Positions 57,652 to 64,000 of a stretch of 64,000 bases of DNA are shown piece by piece. Origin of the DNA: Deltaproteobacteria bacterium (GTDB lineage: Bacteria; Desulfobacterota; Binatia; Binatales; Binataceae). The stretch covers positions 62,001-126,000 of the forward strand of contig JAJXZF010000029.1 of NCBI GenBank assembly GCA_021780225.1. The letters run 5' to 3'. Made by a program: the position numbers and the translations under genes. Positions within the stretch are counted from its first letter, which is position 1. The number at the start of each line of letters is the position of its first letter. The notes below the pieces were generated by a model that ran no database searches, was not told the DNA's origin, and saw nothing but the letters and a program-made list of their open reading frames with translations.

Positions 57652-58085
57652 GCGCTGGCGCGGCCGATATTTTCGCTTAAATTGTCGAATTCTCCCATCT
57701 GAGGAGTTCGCATCCCCGGCCCGGAATCGCGATTGGCTGGCGTGCGATTCAACGGCGGAATCGCGGTCTTCGACGCGATCTTTGATCCGCGACCAGCAAG
57801 CGCTCGCGCTGGCGAATCTGGCCACGCGACAGCGCCGGGCGGCTTGATGCAGATCGTGCCTTGAGCGCAAGTGGCGCCGCTTCCGCGCATTCCGCTCCGC
57901 GCGGAAAATTTCTCTCCGTTAATTTTCGGGAACCGATCGCCAACCAAAAACATTGACAGCTTGATTAATATCGCTTAATGGCACGGTTACGCCGGCGCAC
58001 CCATTCGGGGGAGGACCAGAGCGCCAGGCCTTGCGGCGGAAGTCAAATGGGGAAAGTCCGCATCATGCGGAGGGAGATCGCGAAG
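57652..58085. other. Intergenic region with DUF1329 3'-end repeat
   Basis: 434 bp without a convincing gene. Bases 57833-57855 are identical to 23 bases at 59413-59435, at the end of the DUF1329 gene. In both places the same frame reads PGGLMQI and stops three or so codons later. The 54-codon frame around it (57703-57864) may be a remnant. Upstream promoter elements for the DUF1329 gene are not clear. Confidence 0.5.
57833..57855 (+). repeat. 23-bp exact copy of the DUF1329 gene 3' end
   Basis: Exact match to 59413-59435, in the same reading frame, followed by a stop. A chance match of this length in 64 kb is not expected, so duplication or recombination debris is likely. Confidence 0.6.
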
Positions 58086-59444
58086 ATGAGCAGAATTTTC
58101 AGAGGTATTGGGGCCCTGCTGTTGATTCTGGCGGCAGGCTCACTGATCGGGACCGCGCACGCCGATCCCGTTCAGGACACAATGCGTCAGTGGCTGGCCG
58201 ATACCGCCCATCAGGGCACGATCGCACCGGGCACGACGATCACGATGCAGAACTGGCAGCAGTACAAACAATTTATGCCGGTCGGGATGATCGATTTCTT
58301 CCAAGGGACGTATTACTGGAAGATGCCGTCGGATGCGCAGATGCAGGTCGGGCCGACGGTGATTCATCCGTTGTCCAAGTCTTATCTCGACGCGACGGAA
58401 AAATATGGCTCGCAAACCCGCGTGGTCCATCGCCCGGACGGCACGATGGACGTGGCCAACTACGTCGCCGGGATGCCGTTTCCGAATCCGCAGGAACCTG
58501 ACATGGGCTACAAGGTACTCGCCAACGTCTGGTTTCCCAACGAACCATATCTGTTGGTGCTGTCGCCAACGAGCGGATACGCGAGCTTTTGCACCTCGGA
58601 CCGTTTTGGCAACCGCGCCTGCACCAAAACCTCGCTCGTATATCGCCAGCTAGCCTACAACAGCCACCCCGGCATCCCGCGGACCGAGCCGCAGGCGGCC
58701 GGCGCCTGGTACACGGAATGGCTGATGGTCGAGGAGCCGGAGCAGTCGCGCTACACCGCCGACCTGACGATCTTTTGGCAGGATTTGACCAAGACCGAGG
58801 ACAACTACGTTTTCGTGCCGGCGTTGCGTCGTTCGCTGCGCCTGTCGGCGACCGCGCGATGTTCGCCGCTGTTGGGCAGCGACATGATTCACGACGATCA
58901 GCGCGGCGGCTACAACGGCGGACTTTCGCTATTTGACGCGAAAATGCTTGGCGAACGCAAAATCCTGGCGATTACCGATCTGACGACGGCTGACGGCGTT
59001 TACCCCGGCAATTATGACGGCGATCTCGGTTGGTCCGAACCCTCGTGGGGGCCGTGGAGCTTGCGCAACGTGTACGTGCTCGACGTGCGCCGCGTGCCCT
59101 CGCAGGCGCAGGGCTACTGCTACGGCAGCAGGGTTATGTACGTCGACCAGCAGTTTATGCATCAGCTCTGGGAGGAGATCTATGACGGCAATATGAAGCT
59201 GTGGAAGATCGTCCGCGTCCATCCGCATCCGGGGGAAGTCGATCCCGGCGAAGGGAAGATTACGCTTAGCGGATCGCTGATCGAGAGCTACTGGGACGTT
59301 CAGAACGATCACAAAAGCGACGTTTTCACGGCCAATCCGGACGGCAAGAGCGACGGCTTGACCTTCAATTCGAGCGCGCCGCCCGAGTACAACAACATCA
59401 CGCGCTATTCGACGCCGGGCGGCTTGATGCAGATCATGCGCTAG
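58086..59444 (+). CDS. DUF1329 exported protein, copy 1
   Basis: A 452-residue periplasmic or outer-membrane-linked protein with signal peptide MSRIFRGIGALLLILAAG. The DUF1329 hallmarks YVAGMPFPNPQEPDMGYKV, AWYTEWLMVEEPEQSRYTADLTIF, PALRRSLRLSATARCSPLLGSDM and RRVPSQAQGYCYGSRVMYVDQQ are all present. DUF1329 proteins are suspected to be involved in hydrophobic compound transport or outer-membrane lipoprotein sorting. ATG 58086 has GGAGGGAG upstream. It is followed by a hairpin. Confidence 0.92.
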   Translation: MSRIFRGIGALLLILAAGSLIGTAHADPVQDTMRQWLADTAHQGTIAPGTTITMQNWQQYKQFMPVGMIDFFQGTYYWKMPSDAQMQVGPTVIHPLSKSYLDATEKYGSQTRVVHRPDGTMDVANYVAGMPFPNPQEPDMGYKVLANVWFPNEPYLLVLSPTSGYASFCTSDRFGNRACTKTSLVYRQLAYNSHPGIPRTEPQAAGAWYTEWLMVEEPEQSRYTADLTIFWQDLTKTEDNYVFVPALRRSLRLSATARCSPLLGSDMIHDDQRGGYNGGLSLFDAKMLGERKILAITDLTTADGVYPGNYDGDLGWSEPSWGPWSLRNVYVLDVRRVPSQAQGYCYGSRVMYVDQQFMHQLWEEIYDGNMKLWKIVRVHPHPGEVDPGEGKITLSGSLIESYWDVQNDHKSDVFTANPDGKSDGLTFNSSAPPEYNNITRYSTPGGLMQIMR

Positions 59445-59478
59445 CGTTTCAATTAGGCTGAATCTCAGCTTCAAACCA

Positions 59479-59511
59479 GGCGGCCGGCGCATTAGTTCAG
59501 CGCCGGCCGCC
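59479..59511. terminator. Hairpin after DUF1329 copy 1
   Basis: Perfect 12-bp GC-rich stem (59479-59490 and 59500-59511) with a 9-base loop, 34 bases after the stop. No T tract follows, so strength is uncertain. Confidence 0.55.
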
Positions 59512-59612
59512 GCGCCTTTGGAGATCGCCGTCGCTTCATGCTTTCGCATCGATCGGCGGCGGCGGCCGCCAAACTCGCCGTATTCGTCCGCGCCGCCCGT
59601 TAAAATCCCGAG

Positions 59613-59629
59613 TTGACATGCCGTGTCAA
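59613..59629. promoter_or_regulatory. Inverted repeat TTGACA-N5-TGTCAA
   Basis: Perfect 6-base arms with five bases between; the flanking CCCGA and TCGGG extend the symmetry with a one-base offset. It lies about 290 bases upstream of DUF1329 copy 2 and looks like a repressor operator. Confidence 0.4.
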
Positions 59630-59648
59630 TCGGGAGTAGCGCTACATA

Positions 59649-59673
59649 TTAGAAATTGTTCTAAATGTTAGAA
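59649..59673. promoter_or_regulatory. Palindrome TTAGAA-N4-TTCTAA plus a third half-site
   Basis: TTAGAA (59649-59654) and TTCTAA (59659-59664) form a perfect palindrome, followed by another TTAGAA at 59668-59673. This arrangement suggests a dimer binding site with an additional half-site. The regulator is not known. Confidence 0.45.
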
Positions 59674-59920
59674 GAATTGCTTCAGCCAGCGTTCGATTTC
59701 GCGAAGTTGGGGGAATTCAAAAGAGGTTTGGGCGATTTTCAATGATCTGCGTCTTATCGCGGCATAAGGAGAGATTAAGAAATAAATTAACTGTTTCATA
59801 AAGGACAGACCGGATTCATCGACACGGCGAGTTTCTTCATGCCGGAATCACAGGGGACAACCGCACTTCGCCGAAAAAGCGGAGATGCGGCGATTCAGCC
59901 AGAAGGAGGCGCGGTAATCC

Positions 59921-61228
59921 ATGAACAGGTCACGGAGATGGGGGGTTTTGGCGATGGTGCTTGGAGCGGCAATCGCGCTCCCGGCGCTGGCGTCAGCGGA
60001 TTGTGACGCCAAGCCGGGCACGGTTATCACCAGGCAGAATTGGATGCAGTACAAGGATTGCTTCTCGGAAGGCGTGCAATATTTTTGGGAGGGATCGGGC
60101 TTCTGGAAGATGCCCGACGACGTCGAAATTCACCTCGGTCCGCAGCATCATTGGATCTATCCCAAGGAGTTCACAGAGGCTAACGAAAAATACGGCGGCC
60201 AGGCGCGACTGGTTCAGCAGCCCAGCGGCGAATACCAGCTCGAGAATTACGTCGCCGGCTTTCCCTTTCCCGACCCGAGCGGACCGGAAAAGGGCACCGA
60301 AATCGCGGCGGACGTAACCTATCGCTTGCAGAGTTTCCTTTACGCCGGGTTTCCTGACAACGGTTCGGCGGCGCCGTTCTATACCAAGGACCGCTTCAAC
60401 AACTGGAACGCCGAGACTGTCGATTTCGACTATCGCCAGTTGGCCTACAACTGGGACTCCGCAGTGCCGCGCATCGATCCCAAGGCGGCGGGGGCGTGGT
60501 ACACCGAATGGCTGATGGTTGAAACGCCGGAGCAGTCGCGCTACACGGCGGACCTCACGATTTTCTGGCAGGACAACCTGAAAGACGAATCCAACTACGT
60601 ATTCATTCCGGCTCTGCGCCGCACTTTGCGCCTTGCGACGTCGGCCCGCTGCGCTCCGCTTCTGGGCAGCGACATGACTCACGACGATCAACGCGTCGGA
60701 TGGAATGGCGGCGTCGGAAAATTCAATGGAAAGTTCATCAGGGATCAGAATCTGCTCGAGCTGACCGTGATGAACTTGAAGAAGGCGGGAAATTTTCCCG
60801 GCTCCTATGACGGCGCCTTGGGATGGCCGAAACCGTCGTGGGGCGATTGGGAGGTGCGGCCGGTTTATGTCATCGACGTTCAGCGCGTGCCTTCGCTGCA
60901 GGCGGGCTACTGCTACGGCAAGCGCCGGATGTATATCGACAAGCAGTTCTACCAGACCATGTCCGAGGACCTCTACGATTCGAATATGAAATTGTGGAAG
61001 GTCGTGTGGATGGGCCTCGATGAAGGCATGCTCGACGGCAAGTGGAAAGAGTTTGGCGCGGGCGGAATTATCGAGGTTTACTGGGACGTGCAGAACGATC
61101 ACGTGAGTTACGTGACCAGCGCCGGACGCGAGGGCAAGCCCTACGTGACCGGCGTGATGGTCAAGCCGCAGTACAACGACGTGGTCAAGTATTCGACGCC
61201 GGCGGGTCTGGCGCAGTTGATGCGATAG
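59921..61228 (+). CDS. DUF1329 exported protein, copy 2
   Basis: A 435-residue paralogue of the preceding DUF1329 protein with signal peptide ending LPALASADC. It shares AWYTEWLMVETPEQSRYTADLTIF, PALRRTLRLATSARCAPLLGSDM, VPSLQAGYCYGKRRMYIDKQF and the final YSTPAGLAQLMR. The two copies likely arose by tandem duplication and have since diverged. Its own regulatory region is large and palindrome-rich, so the copies may be expressed under different conditions. AGAAGGAGG precedes ATG 59921. Confidence 0.92.
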   Translation: MNRSRRWGVLAMVLGAAIALPALASADCDAKPGTVITRQNWMQYKDCFSEGVQYFWEGSGFWKMPDDVEIHLGPQHHWIYPKEFTEANEKYGGQARLVQQPSGEYQLENYVAGFPFPDPSGPEKGTEIAADVTYRLQSFLYAGFPDNGSAAPFYTKDRFNNWNAETVDFDYRQLAYNWDSAVPRIDPKAAGAWYTEWLMVETPEQSRYTADLTIFWQDNLKDESNYVFIPALRRTLRLATSARCAPLLGSDMTHDDQRVGWNGGVGKFNGKFIRDQNLLELTVMNLKKAGNFPGSYDGALGWPKPSWGDWEVRPVYVIDVQRVPSLQAGYCYGKRRMYIDKQFYQTMSEDLYDSNMKLWKVVWMGLDEGMLDGKWKEFGAGGIIEVYWDVQNDHVSYVTSAGREGKPYVTGVMVKPQYNDVVKYSTPAGLAQLMR

Positions 61229-61244
61229 CCGGTTGGCTGGCAGG

Positions 61245-61271
61245 CGCGCGGGAGGCGTTCCGCCTCCCGCG
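61245..61271. terminator. Hairpin after DUF1329 copy 2
   Basis: Perfect 12-bp stem (61245-61256 and 61260-61271) with a three-base loop, 16 bases after the stop codon. A short pyrimidine stretch follows. Likely a terminator. Confidence 0.6.
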
Positions 61272-61467
61272 CCGTCTTGATCATAATCGTTCGATTTCAA
61301 ATCGCGGGCGCGATGCTGCGCGCGGCCGAAAACCTGTTGTAACGCCGCGCGCCGCGATCGACGCCCTCCGGCCGGGCACCGCGCCGGGCCGCGCGTTTCG
61401 TCGGCACGGGGTTTTCGTTAATCTGGCCTGCGGACGGCGCTTAGGATGCGCCGCCGGAGGACCTGCG

Positions 61468-62658
61468 TTGGCGCGAGACGAGAATCGGGCGAAGGATGAG
61501 GCGGAACGCTTCGGCCGCAACGCCGTTGAAGTAATCTCCAGCCAGGAGCTTGCAGCGCGGCTCGCGCAAGGCCGCCCGCTGAGGATCAAGCTCGGGATGG
61601 ATCCGACCGCGCCGGATCTTCATCTGGGCCATTCGATTACGCTCAAGAAACTGCGCGATTTCCAGCGCGCGGGCCATACCGTGGTTTTCCTCGTCGGCGA
61701 TTTCACCGCGATGATCGGCGATCCCACTGGCCGCTCGGAAACGCGCAAGCCGCTCACGCGCGAACAGATCGAAGCCAACGCGCAGACGTATCGAAATCAG
61801 GTCTCGAAAGTGCTCGATCCGGCGCTCACCGAAGTGCGCTTCAATTCCGAATGGATGAACGGCGTGGACATGCGCCGGCTGATCGAGATCGCGGCCAAGC
61901 TGAGCGTGGCGCGGATGCTCGAGCGCGACGATTTCGAGCGCCGCCTCGAAAAACAGGAGCCGCTGTTTCTTCACGAATTGCTCTATCCGCTGATTCAGGG
62001 CTACGACTCGGTCGCGCTCAAGGCCGACGTCGAATTGGGCGGCACCGATCAGAAATTCAACATGCTGGTCGGCCGCGAGCTGCAGCGCGCGTTCGGCCAG
62101 CCGCCGCAGATCGTCTTTACGATGCCGCTGCTCGAAGGACTCGACGGCGTGCGCAAGATGTCGAAGTCCTACGGCAATTACGTCGGCCTGACGGATACGC
62201 CGGAAGAGATGTTCGGCAAGCTGATGTCAATTCCGGACGCGCTGATGCCGCGTTATTTCGAGTTGCTGACCGACGTTGGAATCGACGAGTTGGCGGCGAT
62301 CCGCGCCGGATCGATTCACCCGATGGAAGCCAAGAAACGGTTGGCGGCGCTGATCGTCGAGGAATATCACGGCGGGCCGGCGGCCGAAGGCGCGCGCGGC
62401 TATTTCGAAACCAAATTCCAACGGCGCGAAGTTCCGCGCGACGTGCCGGTCTATCGCATCGCCGAGGCGCTCTGGATCGGCGAGCTGATGAAGCAGCTTA
62501 AGTTCGCGAGCTCGACCAGCGAGGCGCGCCGCCTGCTCAGCCAGGGCGCCGTGCGGGTCGATGGCGAAACCGTGAACGACATGAACTTCCGCTTCGTCCC
62601 CGGCGCGCATCACGTGCTCGAAGTCGGCAAGCGCCGCGTCGCCCGAATCGACGCCTGA
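61468..62658 (+). CDS. tyrS: Tyrosyl-tRNA synthetase
   Basis: A 396-residue class I synthetase that charges tRNA-Tyr. The HIGH-type motif is HLGHS (52-56) and the KMSKS motif is K230-S234. The C-terminal S4-like RNA-binding region has ASSTSEARRLLSQGAVRVDGETV. No ATG fits; TTG 61468 has GGAGG seven to eight bases upstream and gives the usual N terminus, so I take it as the start. The upstream part of the frame is not TyrS-like. Confidence 0.92.
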   Translation: MARDENRAKDEAERFGRNAVEVISSQELAARLAQGRPLRIKLGMDPTAPDLHLGHSITLKKLRDFQRAGHTVVFLVGDFTAMIGDPTGRSETRKPLTREQIEANAQTYRNQVSKVLDPALTEVRFNSEWMNGVDMRRLIEIAAKLSVARMLERDDFERRLEKQEPLFLHELLYPLIQGYDSVALKADVELGGTDQKFNMLVGRELQRAFGQPPQIVFTMPLLEGLDGVRKMSKSYGNYVGLTDTPEEMFGKLMSIPDALMPRYFELLTDVGIDELAAIRAGSIHPMEAKKRLAALIVEEYHGGPAAEGARGYFETKFQRREVPRDVPVYRIAEALWIGELMKQLKFASSTSEARRLLSQGAVRVDGETVNDMNFRFVPGAHHVLEVGKRRVARIDA

Positions 62659-62688
62659 TCGCCGCGCGCGTCGATTTCCGCGGCCCCT

Positions 62689-63207
62689 TTATTTCGCTGG
62701 CGTCGATTCCGCCGCGCCGGCCGTTCCCGCCGGTCGCGTTAACTCCGCAAGCGCGTCGCGCTCCAGACGCCATACCGTCCATCCGTCGAGCGGCGCCGCG
62801 CCAGCCGCTTTGTAGAAACGCTGCGCGGGCGCGTTCCAGTCCAGCACGCGCCATTCGATTCGCGAATAGCCGCGGCCGGCCGCGATCCGCGCAAGTTCCT
62901 TGAACAGGGCGATTCCGGCGCCGGCGCCGCGATGGGCCGGTTCGACGAACAGGTCTTCGAGAAAAATCAGAGGCTGGCCGAGCCACGTCGAATAACTGCG
63001 GTAGAAAAGCGCGAAACCGGCCGGTTCGGCGTTGATTTCCGCGATCAGGCATTCGAACGGCGGCGCCGCGCTCTCCATCTGCGCGCGCAATTCCGCGACA
63101 GTCGCGCGCACGGCGTTGGGCGCACGTTCATATTCCGCAAGTCCGCGGATGAAGCGCAGGATCAAGCCGGCGTCGGCGGGGGTGGCGAATCGAATCGAAA
63201 CAGCCAT
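62689..63207 (-). CDS. GNAT acetyltransferase, diamine acetyltransferase-like
   Basis: A 172-residue GNAT. EDLFVEPAHRGAGAGIALFKELA contains the acetyl-CoA motif, and RIEWRVLDWNAPAQRFYKAAGA matches SSAT/thialysine acetyltransferase-like enzymes. ATG at 63207 with AAGGAGC upstream. The frame upstream to 63837 belongs to another gene's antisense. The C-terminal 12 residues are low complexity. The amine substrate is not certain. It is convergent with tyrS. Confidence 0.88.
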   Translation of the reverse strand: MAVSIRFATPADAGLILRFIRGLAEYERAPNAVRATVAELRAQMESAAPPFECLIAEINAEPAGFALFYRSYSTWLGQPLIFLEDLFVEPAHRGAGAGIALFKELARIAAGRGYSRIEWRVLDWNAPAQRFYKAAGAAPLDGWTVWRLERDALAELTRPAGTAGAAESTPAK

Positions 63208-63311
63208 GGGCGTCGCTCCTTCCCATGCCTTCAATTCTACACCCGAATCGCACGCAAAGCTGTGGAGATTCGAGCGAATGCGGAAATCCGCCGCGCGCGC
63301 GAACCGCTCAA

Positions 63312-63998
63312 TTACGGCTCCGGTTTTTTCATTCCCACCCGCTCGTAATATTTCGCCGGCACCTTGGAGCGGTCCTTGTAAATGATGAAATCGCAGTGCT
63401 GTTTGCCGAGTTCGTGCGCCGGTTCGACGACGACGAAGGGCGCCCCGTGCGCGGCGATATCCTGCCGTTCCATCACCGGTTCGTGCGCGCAATAGACCGG
63501 AAAACTGTCCCGCCCGTAGGTGAGAAATTGTTTGCCTTTGATCGTGAGCATCGCGTCCGGCCCCTCGTACTTGCCTTCGAGGACGAGGCGGCCGCCGCTG
63601 CCGCACGGATGCATCTGGATGACGATTTTTTCGTCGTCCTCGACGATGCTGAGCGGCTGCAGATGGCCGCGCAGGCCCGCGACGAACATCTTGACGCGGG
63701 CGCGCAGCGCGGCGGCGTCGGCCGGCATCTTGTCGAGATTGGGCAGCCACCACGCCTTGACGCCCGCCTCCATCGCTTCTTCGAGCGCCTGATCGCCGAA
63801 GCGCCGGCCGACGTAAGAAAGGGTGGCGACGGTCCAATCGCGGTAGAGGTCGTGCATGCTTAGAAATTCGTTGTACATCCGGCGCGCGAGCTTTTTCGCG
63901 TTTTCGCGATCGCCGGCTTCGATCGCTTCGACCACGCGATCGGCGGTTTGCTTTTCCATTTCGGCGATTTCGCCTTGAGTCAGAATGCGTTCAGCCAT
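63312..63998 (-). CDS. Unknown protein, Cys/His-rich C-terminal region
   Basis: A 228-residue protein. The N-terminal 80 residues are helical (AERILTQGEIAEMEKQTADRVVEAIEAGDRENAKK). The C-terminal part has QMHPCGSGGRL, VYCAHEPVMERQDIAAHG and GKQHCDFIIYKD, a spacing of Cys and His that suggests a metal site. No signal peptide. I do not recognise the family. It ends 105 bases before the acetyltransferase and starts at the right window edge; the ATG is complete. Confidence 0.7.
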   Translation of the reverse strand: MAERILTQGEIAEMEKQTADRVVEAIEAGDRENAKKLARRMYNEFLSMHDLYRDWTVATLSYVGRRFGDQALEEAMEAGVKAWWLPNLDKMPADAAALRARVKMFVAGLRGHLQPLSIVEDDEKIVIQMHPCGSGGRLVLEGKYEGPDAMLTIKGKQFLTYGRDSFPVYCAHEPVMERQDIAAHGAPFVVVEPAHELGKQHCDFIIYKDRSKVPAKYYERVGMKKPEP

Positions 63999-64000
63999 GG

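Larger units (their letters stand above)
59445..59920. other. Intergenic region between DUF1329 genes
   Basis: 476 bp with the copy 1 hairpin, two palindromic sites (59613-59629 and 59649-59673), an AT-rich stretch and the copy 2 leader with AGAAGGAGG before ATG 59921. No gene is supported. Confidence 0.55.

Noticed and set aside
57953-57982. TTGACA at 57953 as a promoter for DUF1329 copy 1
   Set aside because: The -35 is perfect, but no acceptable -10 hexamer lies at 16-18 bases (TAATGG only).
61042-61467. Long upstream extension of the tyrS frame
   Set aside because: It overlaps the DUF1329 copy 2 coding region and the terminator hairpin and has no similarity to TyrS.
62689-63837. 382-residue minus-strand frame as a single protein
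   Set aside because: Only the last 172 residues are GNAT; the rest is the shadow of the unknown protein gene at 63312-63998.

Overview
The window is a high-GC, tightly packed bacterial chromosome segment with about 50 protein genes and no rRNA or tRNA gene that I could find. It suggests a Gram-negative, aerobic soil or environmental bacterium. The evidence is lipoprotein-type signal peptides, a LysM/L,D-transpeptidase, an EmrA/HlyD-type periplasmic adaptor, heme A synthesis, a NAD-linked formate dehydrogenase, a P450, acyl-CoA enzymes and a near-complete hopanoid cluster. Hopanoid genes together with tandem DUF1329 exported proteins and a CruF-like carotenoid protein fit Candidatus Binatota or a deep proteobacterium. 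That placement is inference; no marker gene in the window settles it.

Layout. 1-13.7 kb: the end of a ferredoxin gene, an acetyltransferase, an ABM-domain protein and an acyl-CoA dehydrogenase; a minus-strand block of SDR, UDP-glucuronate decarboxylase, DegT aminotransferase, L,D-transpeptidase and UvrD/PcrA helicase; then rlmE, an unusual lipoprotein joining a bifunctional-nuclease (BFN/DUF151) domain to a PDZ domain, a DUF6178-like protein and thiD. 13.7-21.7 kb: a formate oxidation locus, fdsG-fdsB-fdsA, a DUF4239 membrane protein, fdsD and a Gfo/Idh/MocA oxidoreductase, with a NarM-like protein divergent from fdsG. FdsC is missing.

21.7-36.0 kb: the hopanoid locus. A TetR regulator with an operator-like palindrome and promoter is followed by hpnH, a farnesyl diphosphate synthase, a zinc-type MDR oxidoreductase, shc, dxr, hpnC, hpnD, hpnE, hpnA, a CruF/DUF422-like membrane protein, hpnG (opposite strand) and hpnK. 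These genes account for isoprenoid supply, squalene formation, cyclisation to hopene, addition of the adenosyl side chain, its deadenylation and later side-chain tailoring. The MDR and CruF-like genes have no assigned role in this pathway.

36-48 kb: an M1 aminopeptidase, an APH-fold kinase, an orphan EmrA-like adaptor, two exported proteins, a VWA-TM-FHA protein and acetolactate synthase large subunit without an adjacent small subunit. 48-50 kb is the most accessory-looking part: two very small membrane proteins, a 208-bp MITE with near-perfect terminal inverted repeats, and an AT-richer gene for an ApeA-like HEPN protein with an RX4H motif. 50-64 kb: a CMD-family protein, a D-aminoacylase-type amidohydrolase, a fatty acyl-CoA ligase, a P450, ctaA-ctaB, two DUF1329 paralogues with hairpin terminators and palindromic sites, tyrS (TTG start), a second acetyltransferase and an unknown Cys/His-rich protein.

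The best candidates for something undescribed are the BFN-PDZ lipoprotein, the CruF-like and MDR genes inside the hopanoid operon, the split formate dehydrogenase locus with a NarM-like partner, and the HEPN gene beside the MITE.
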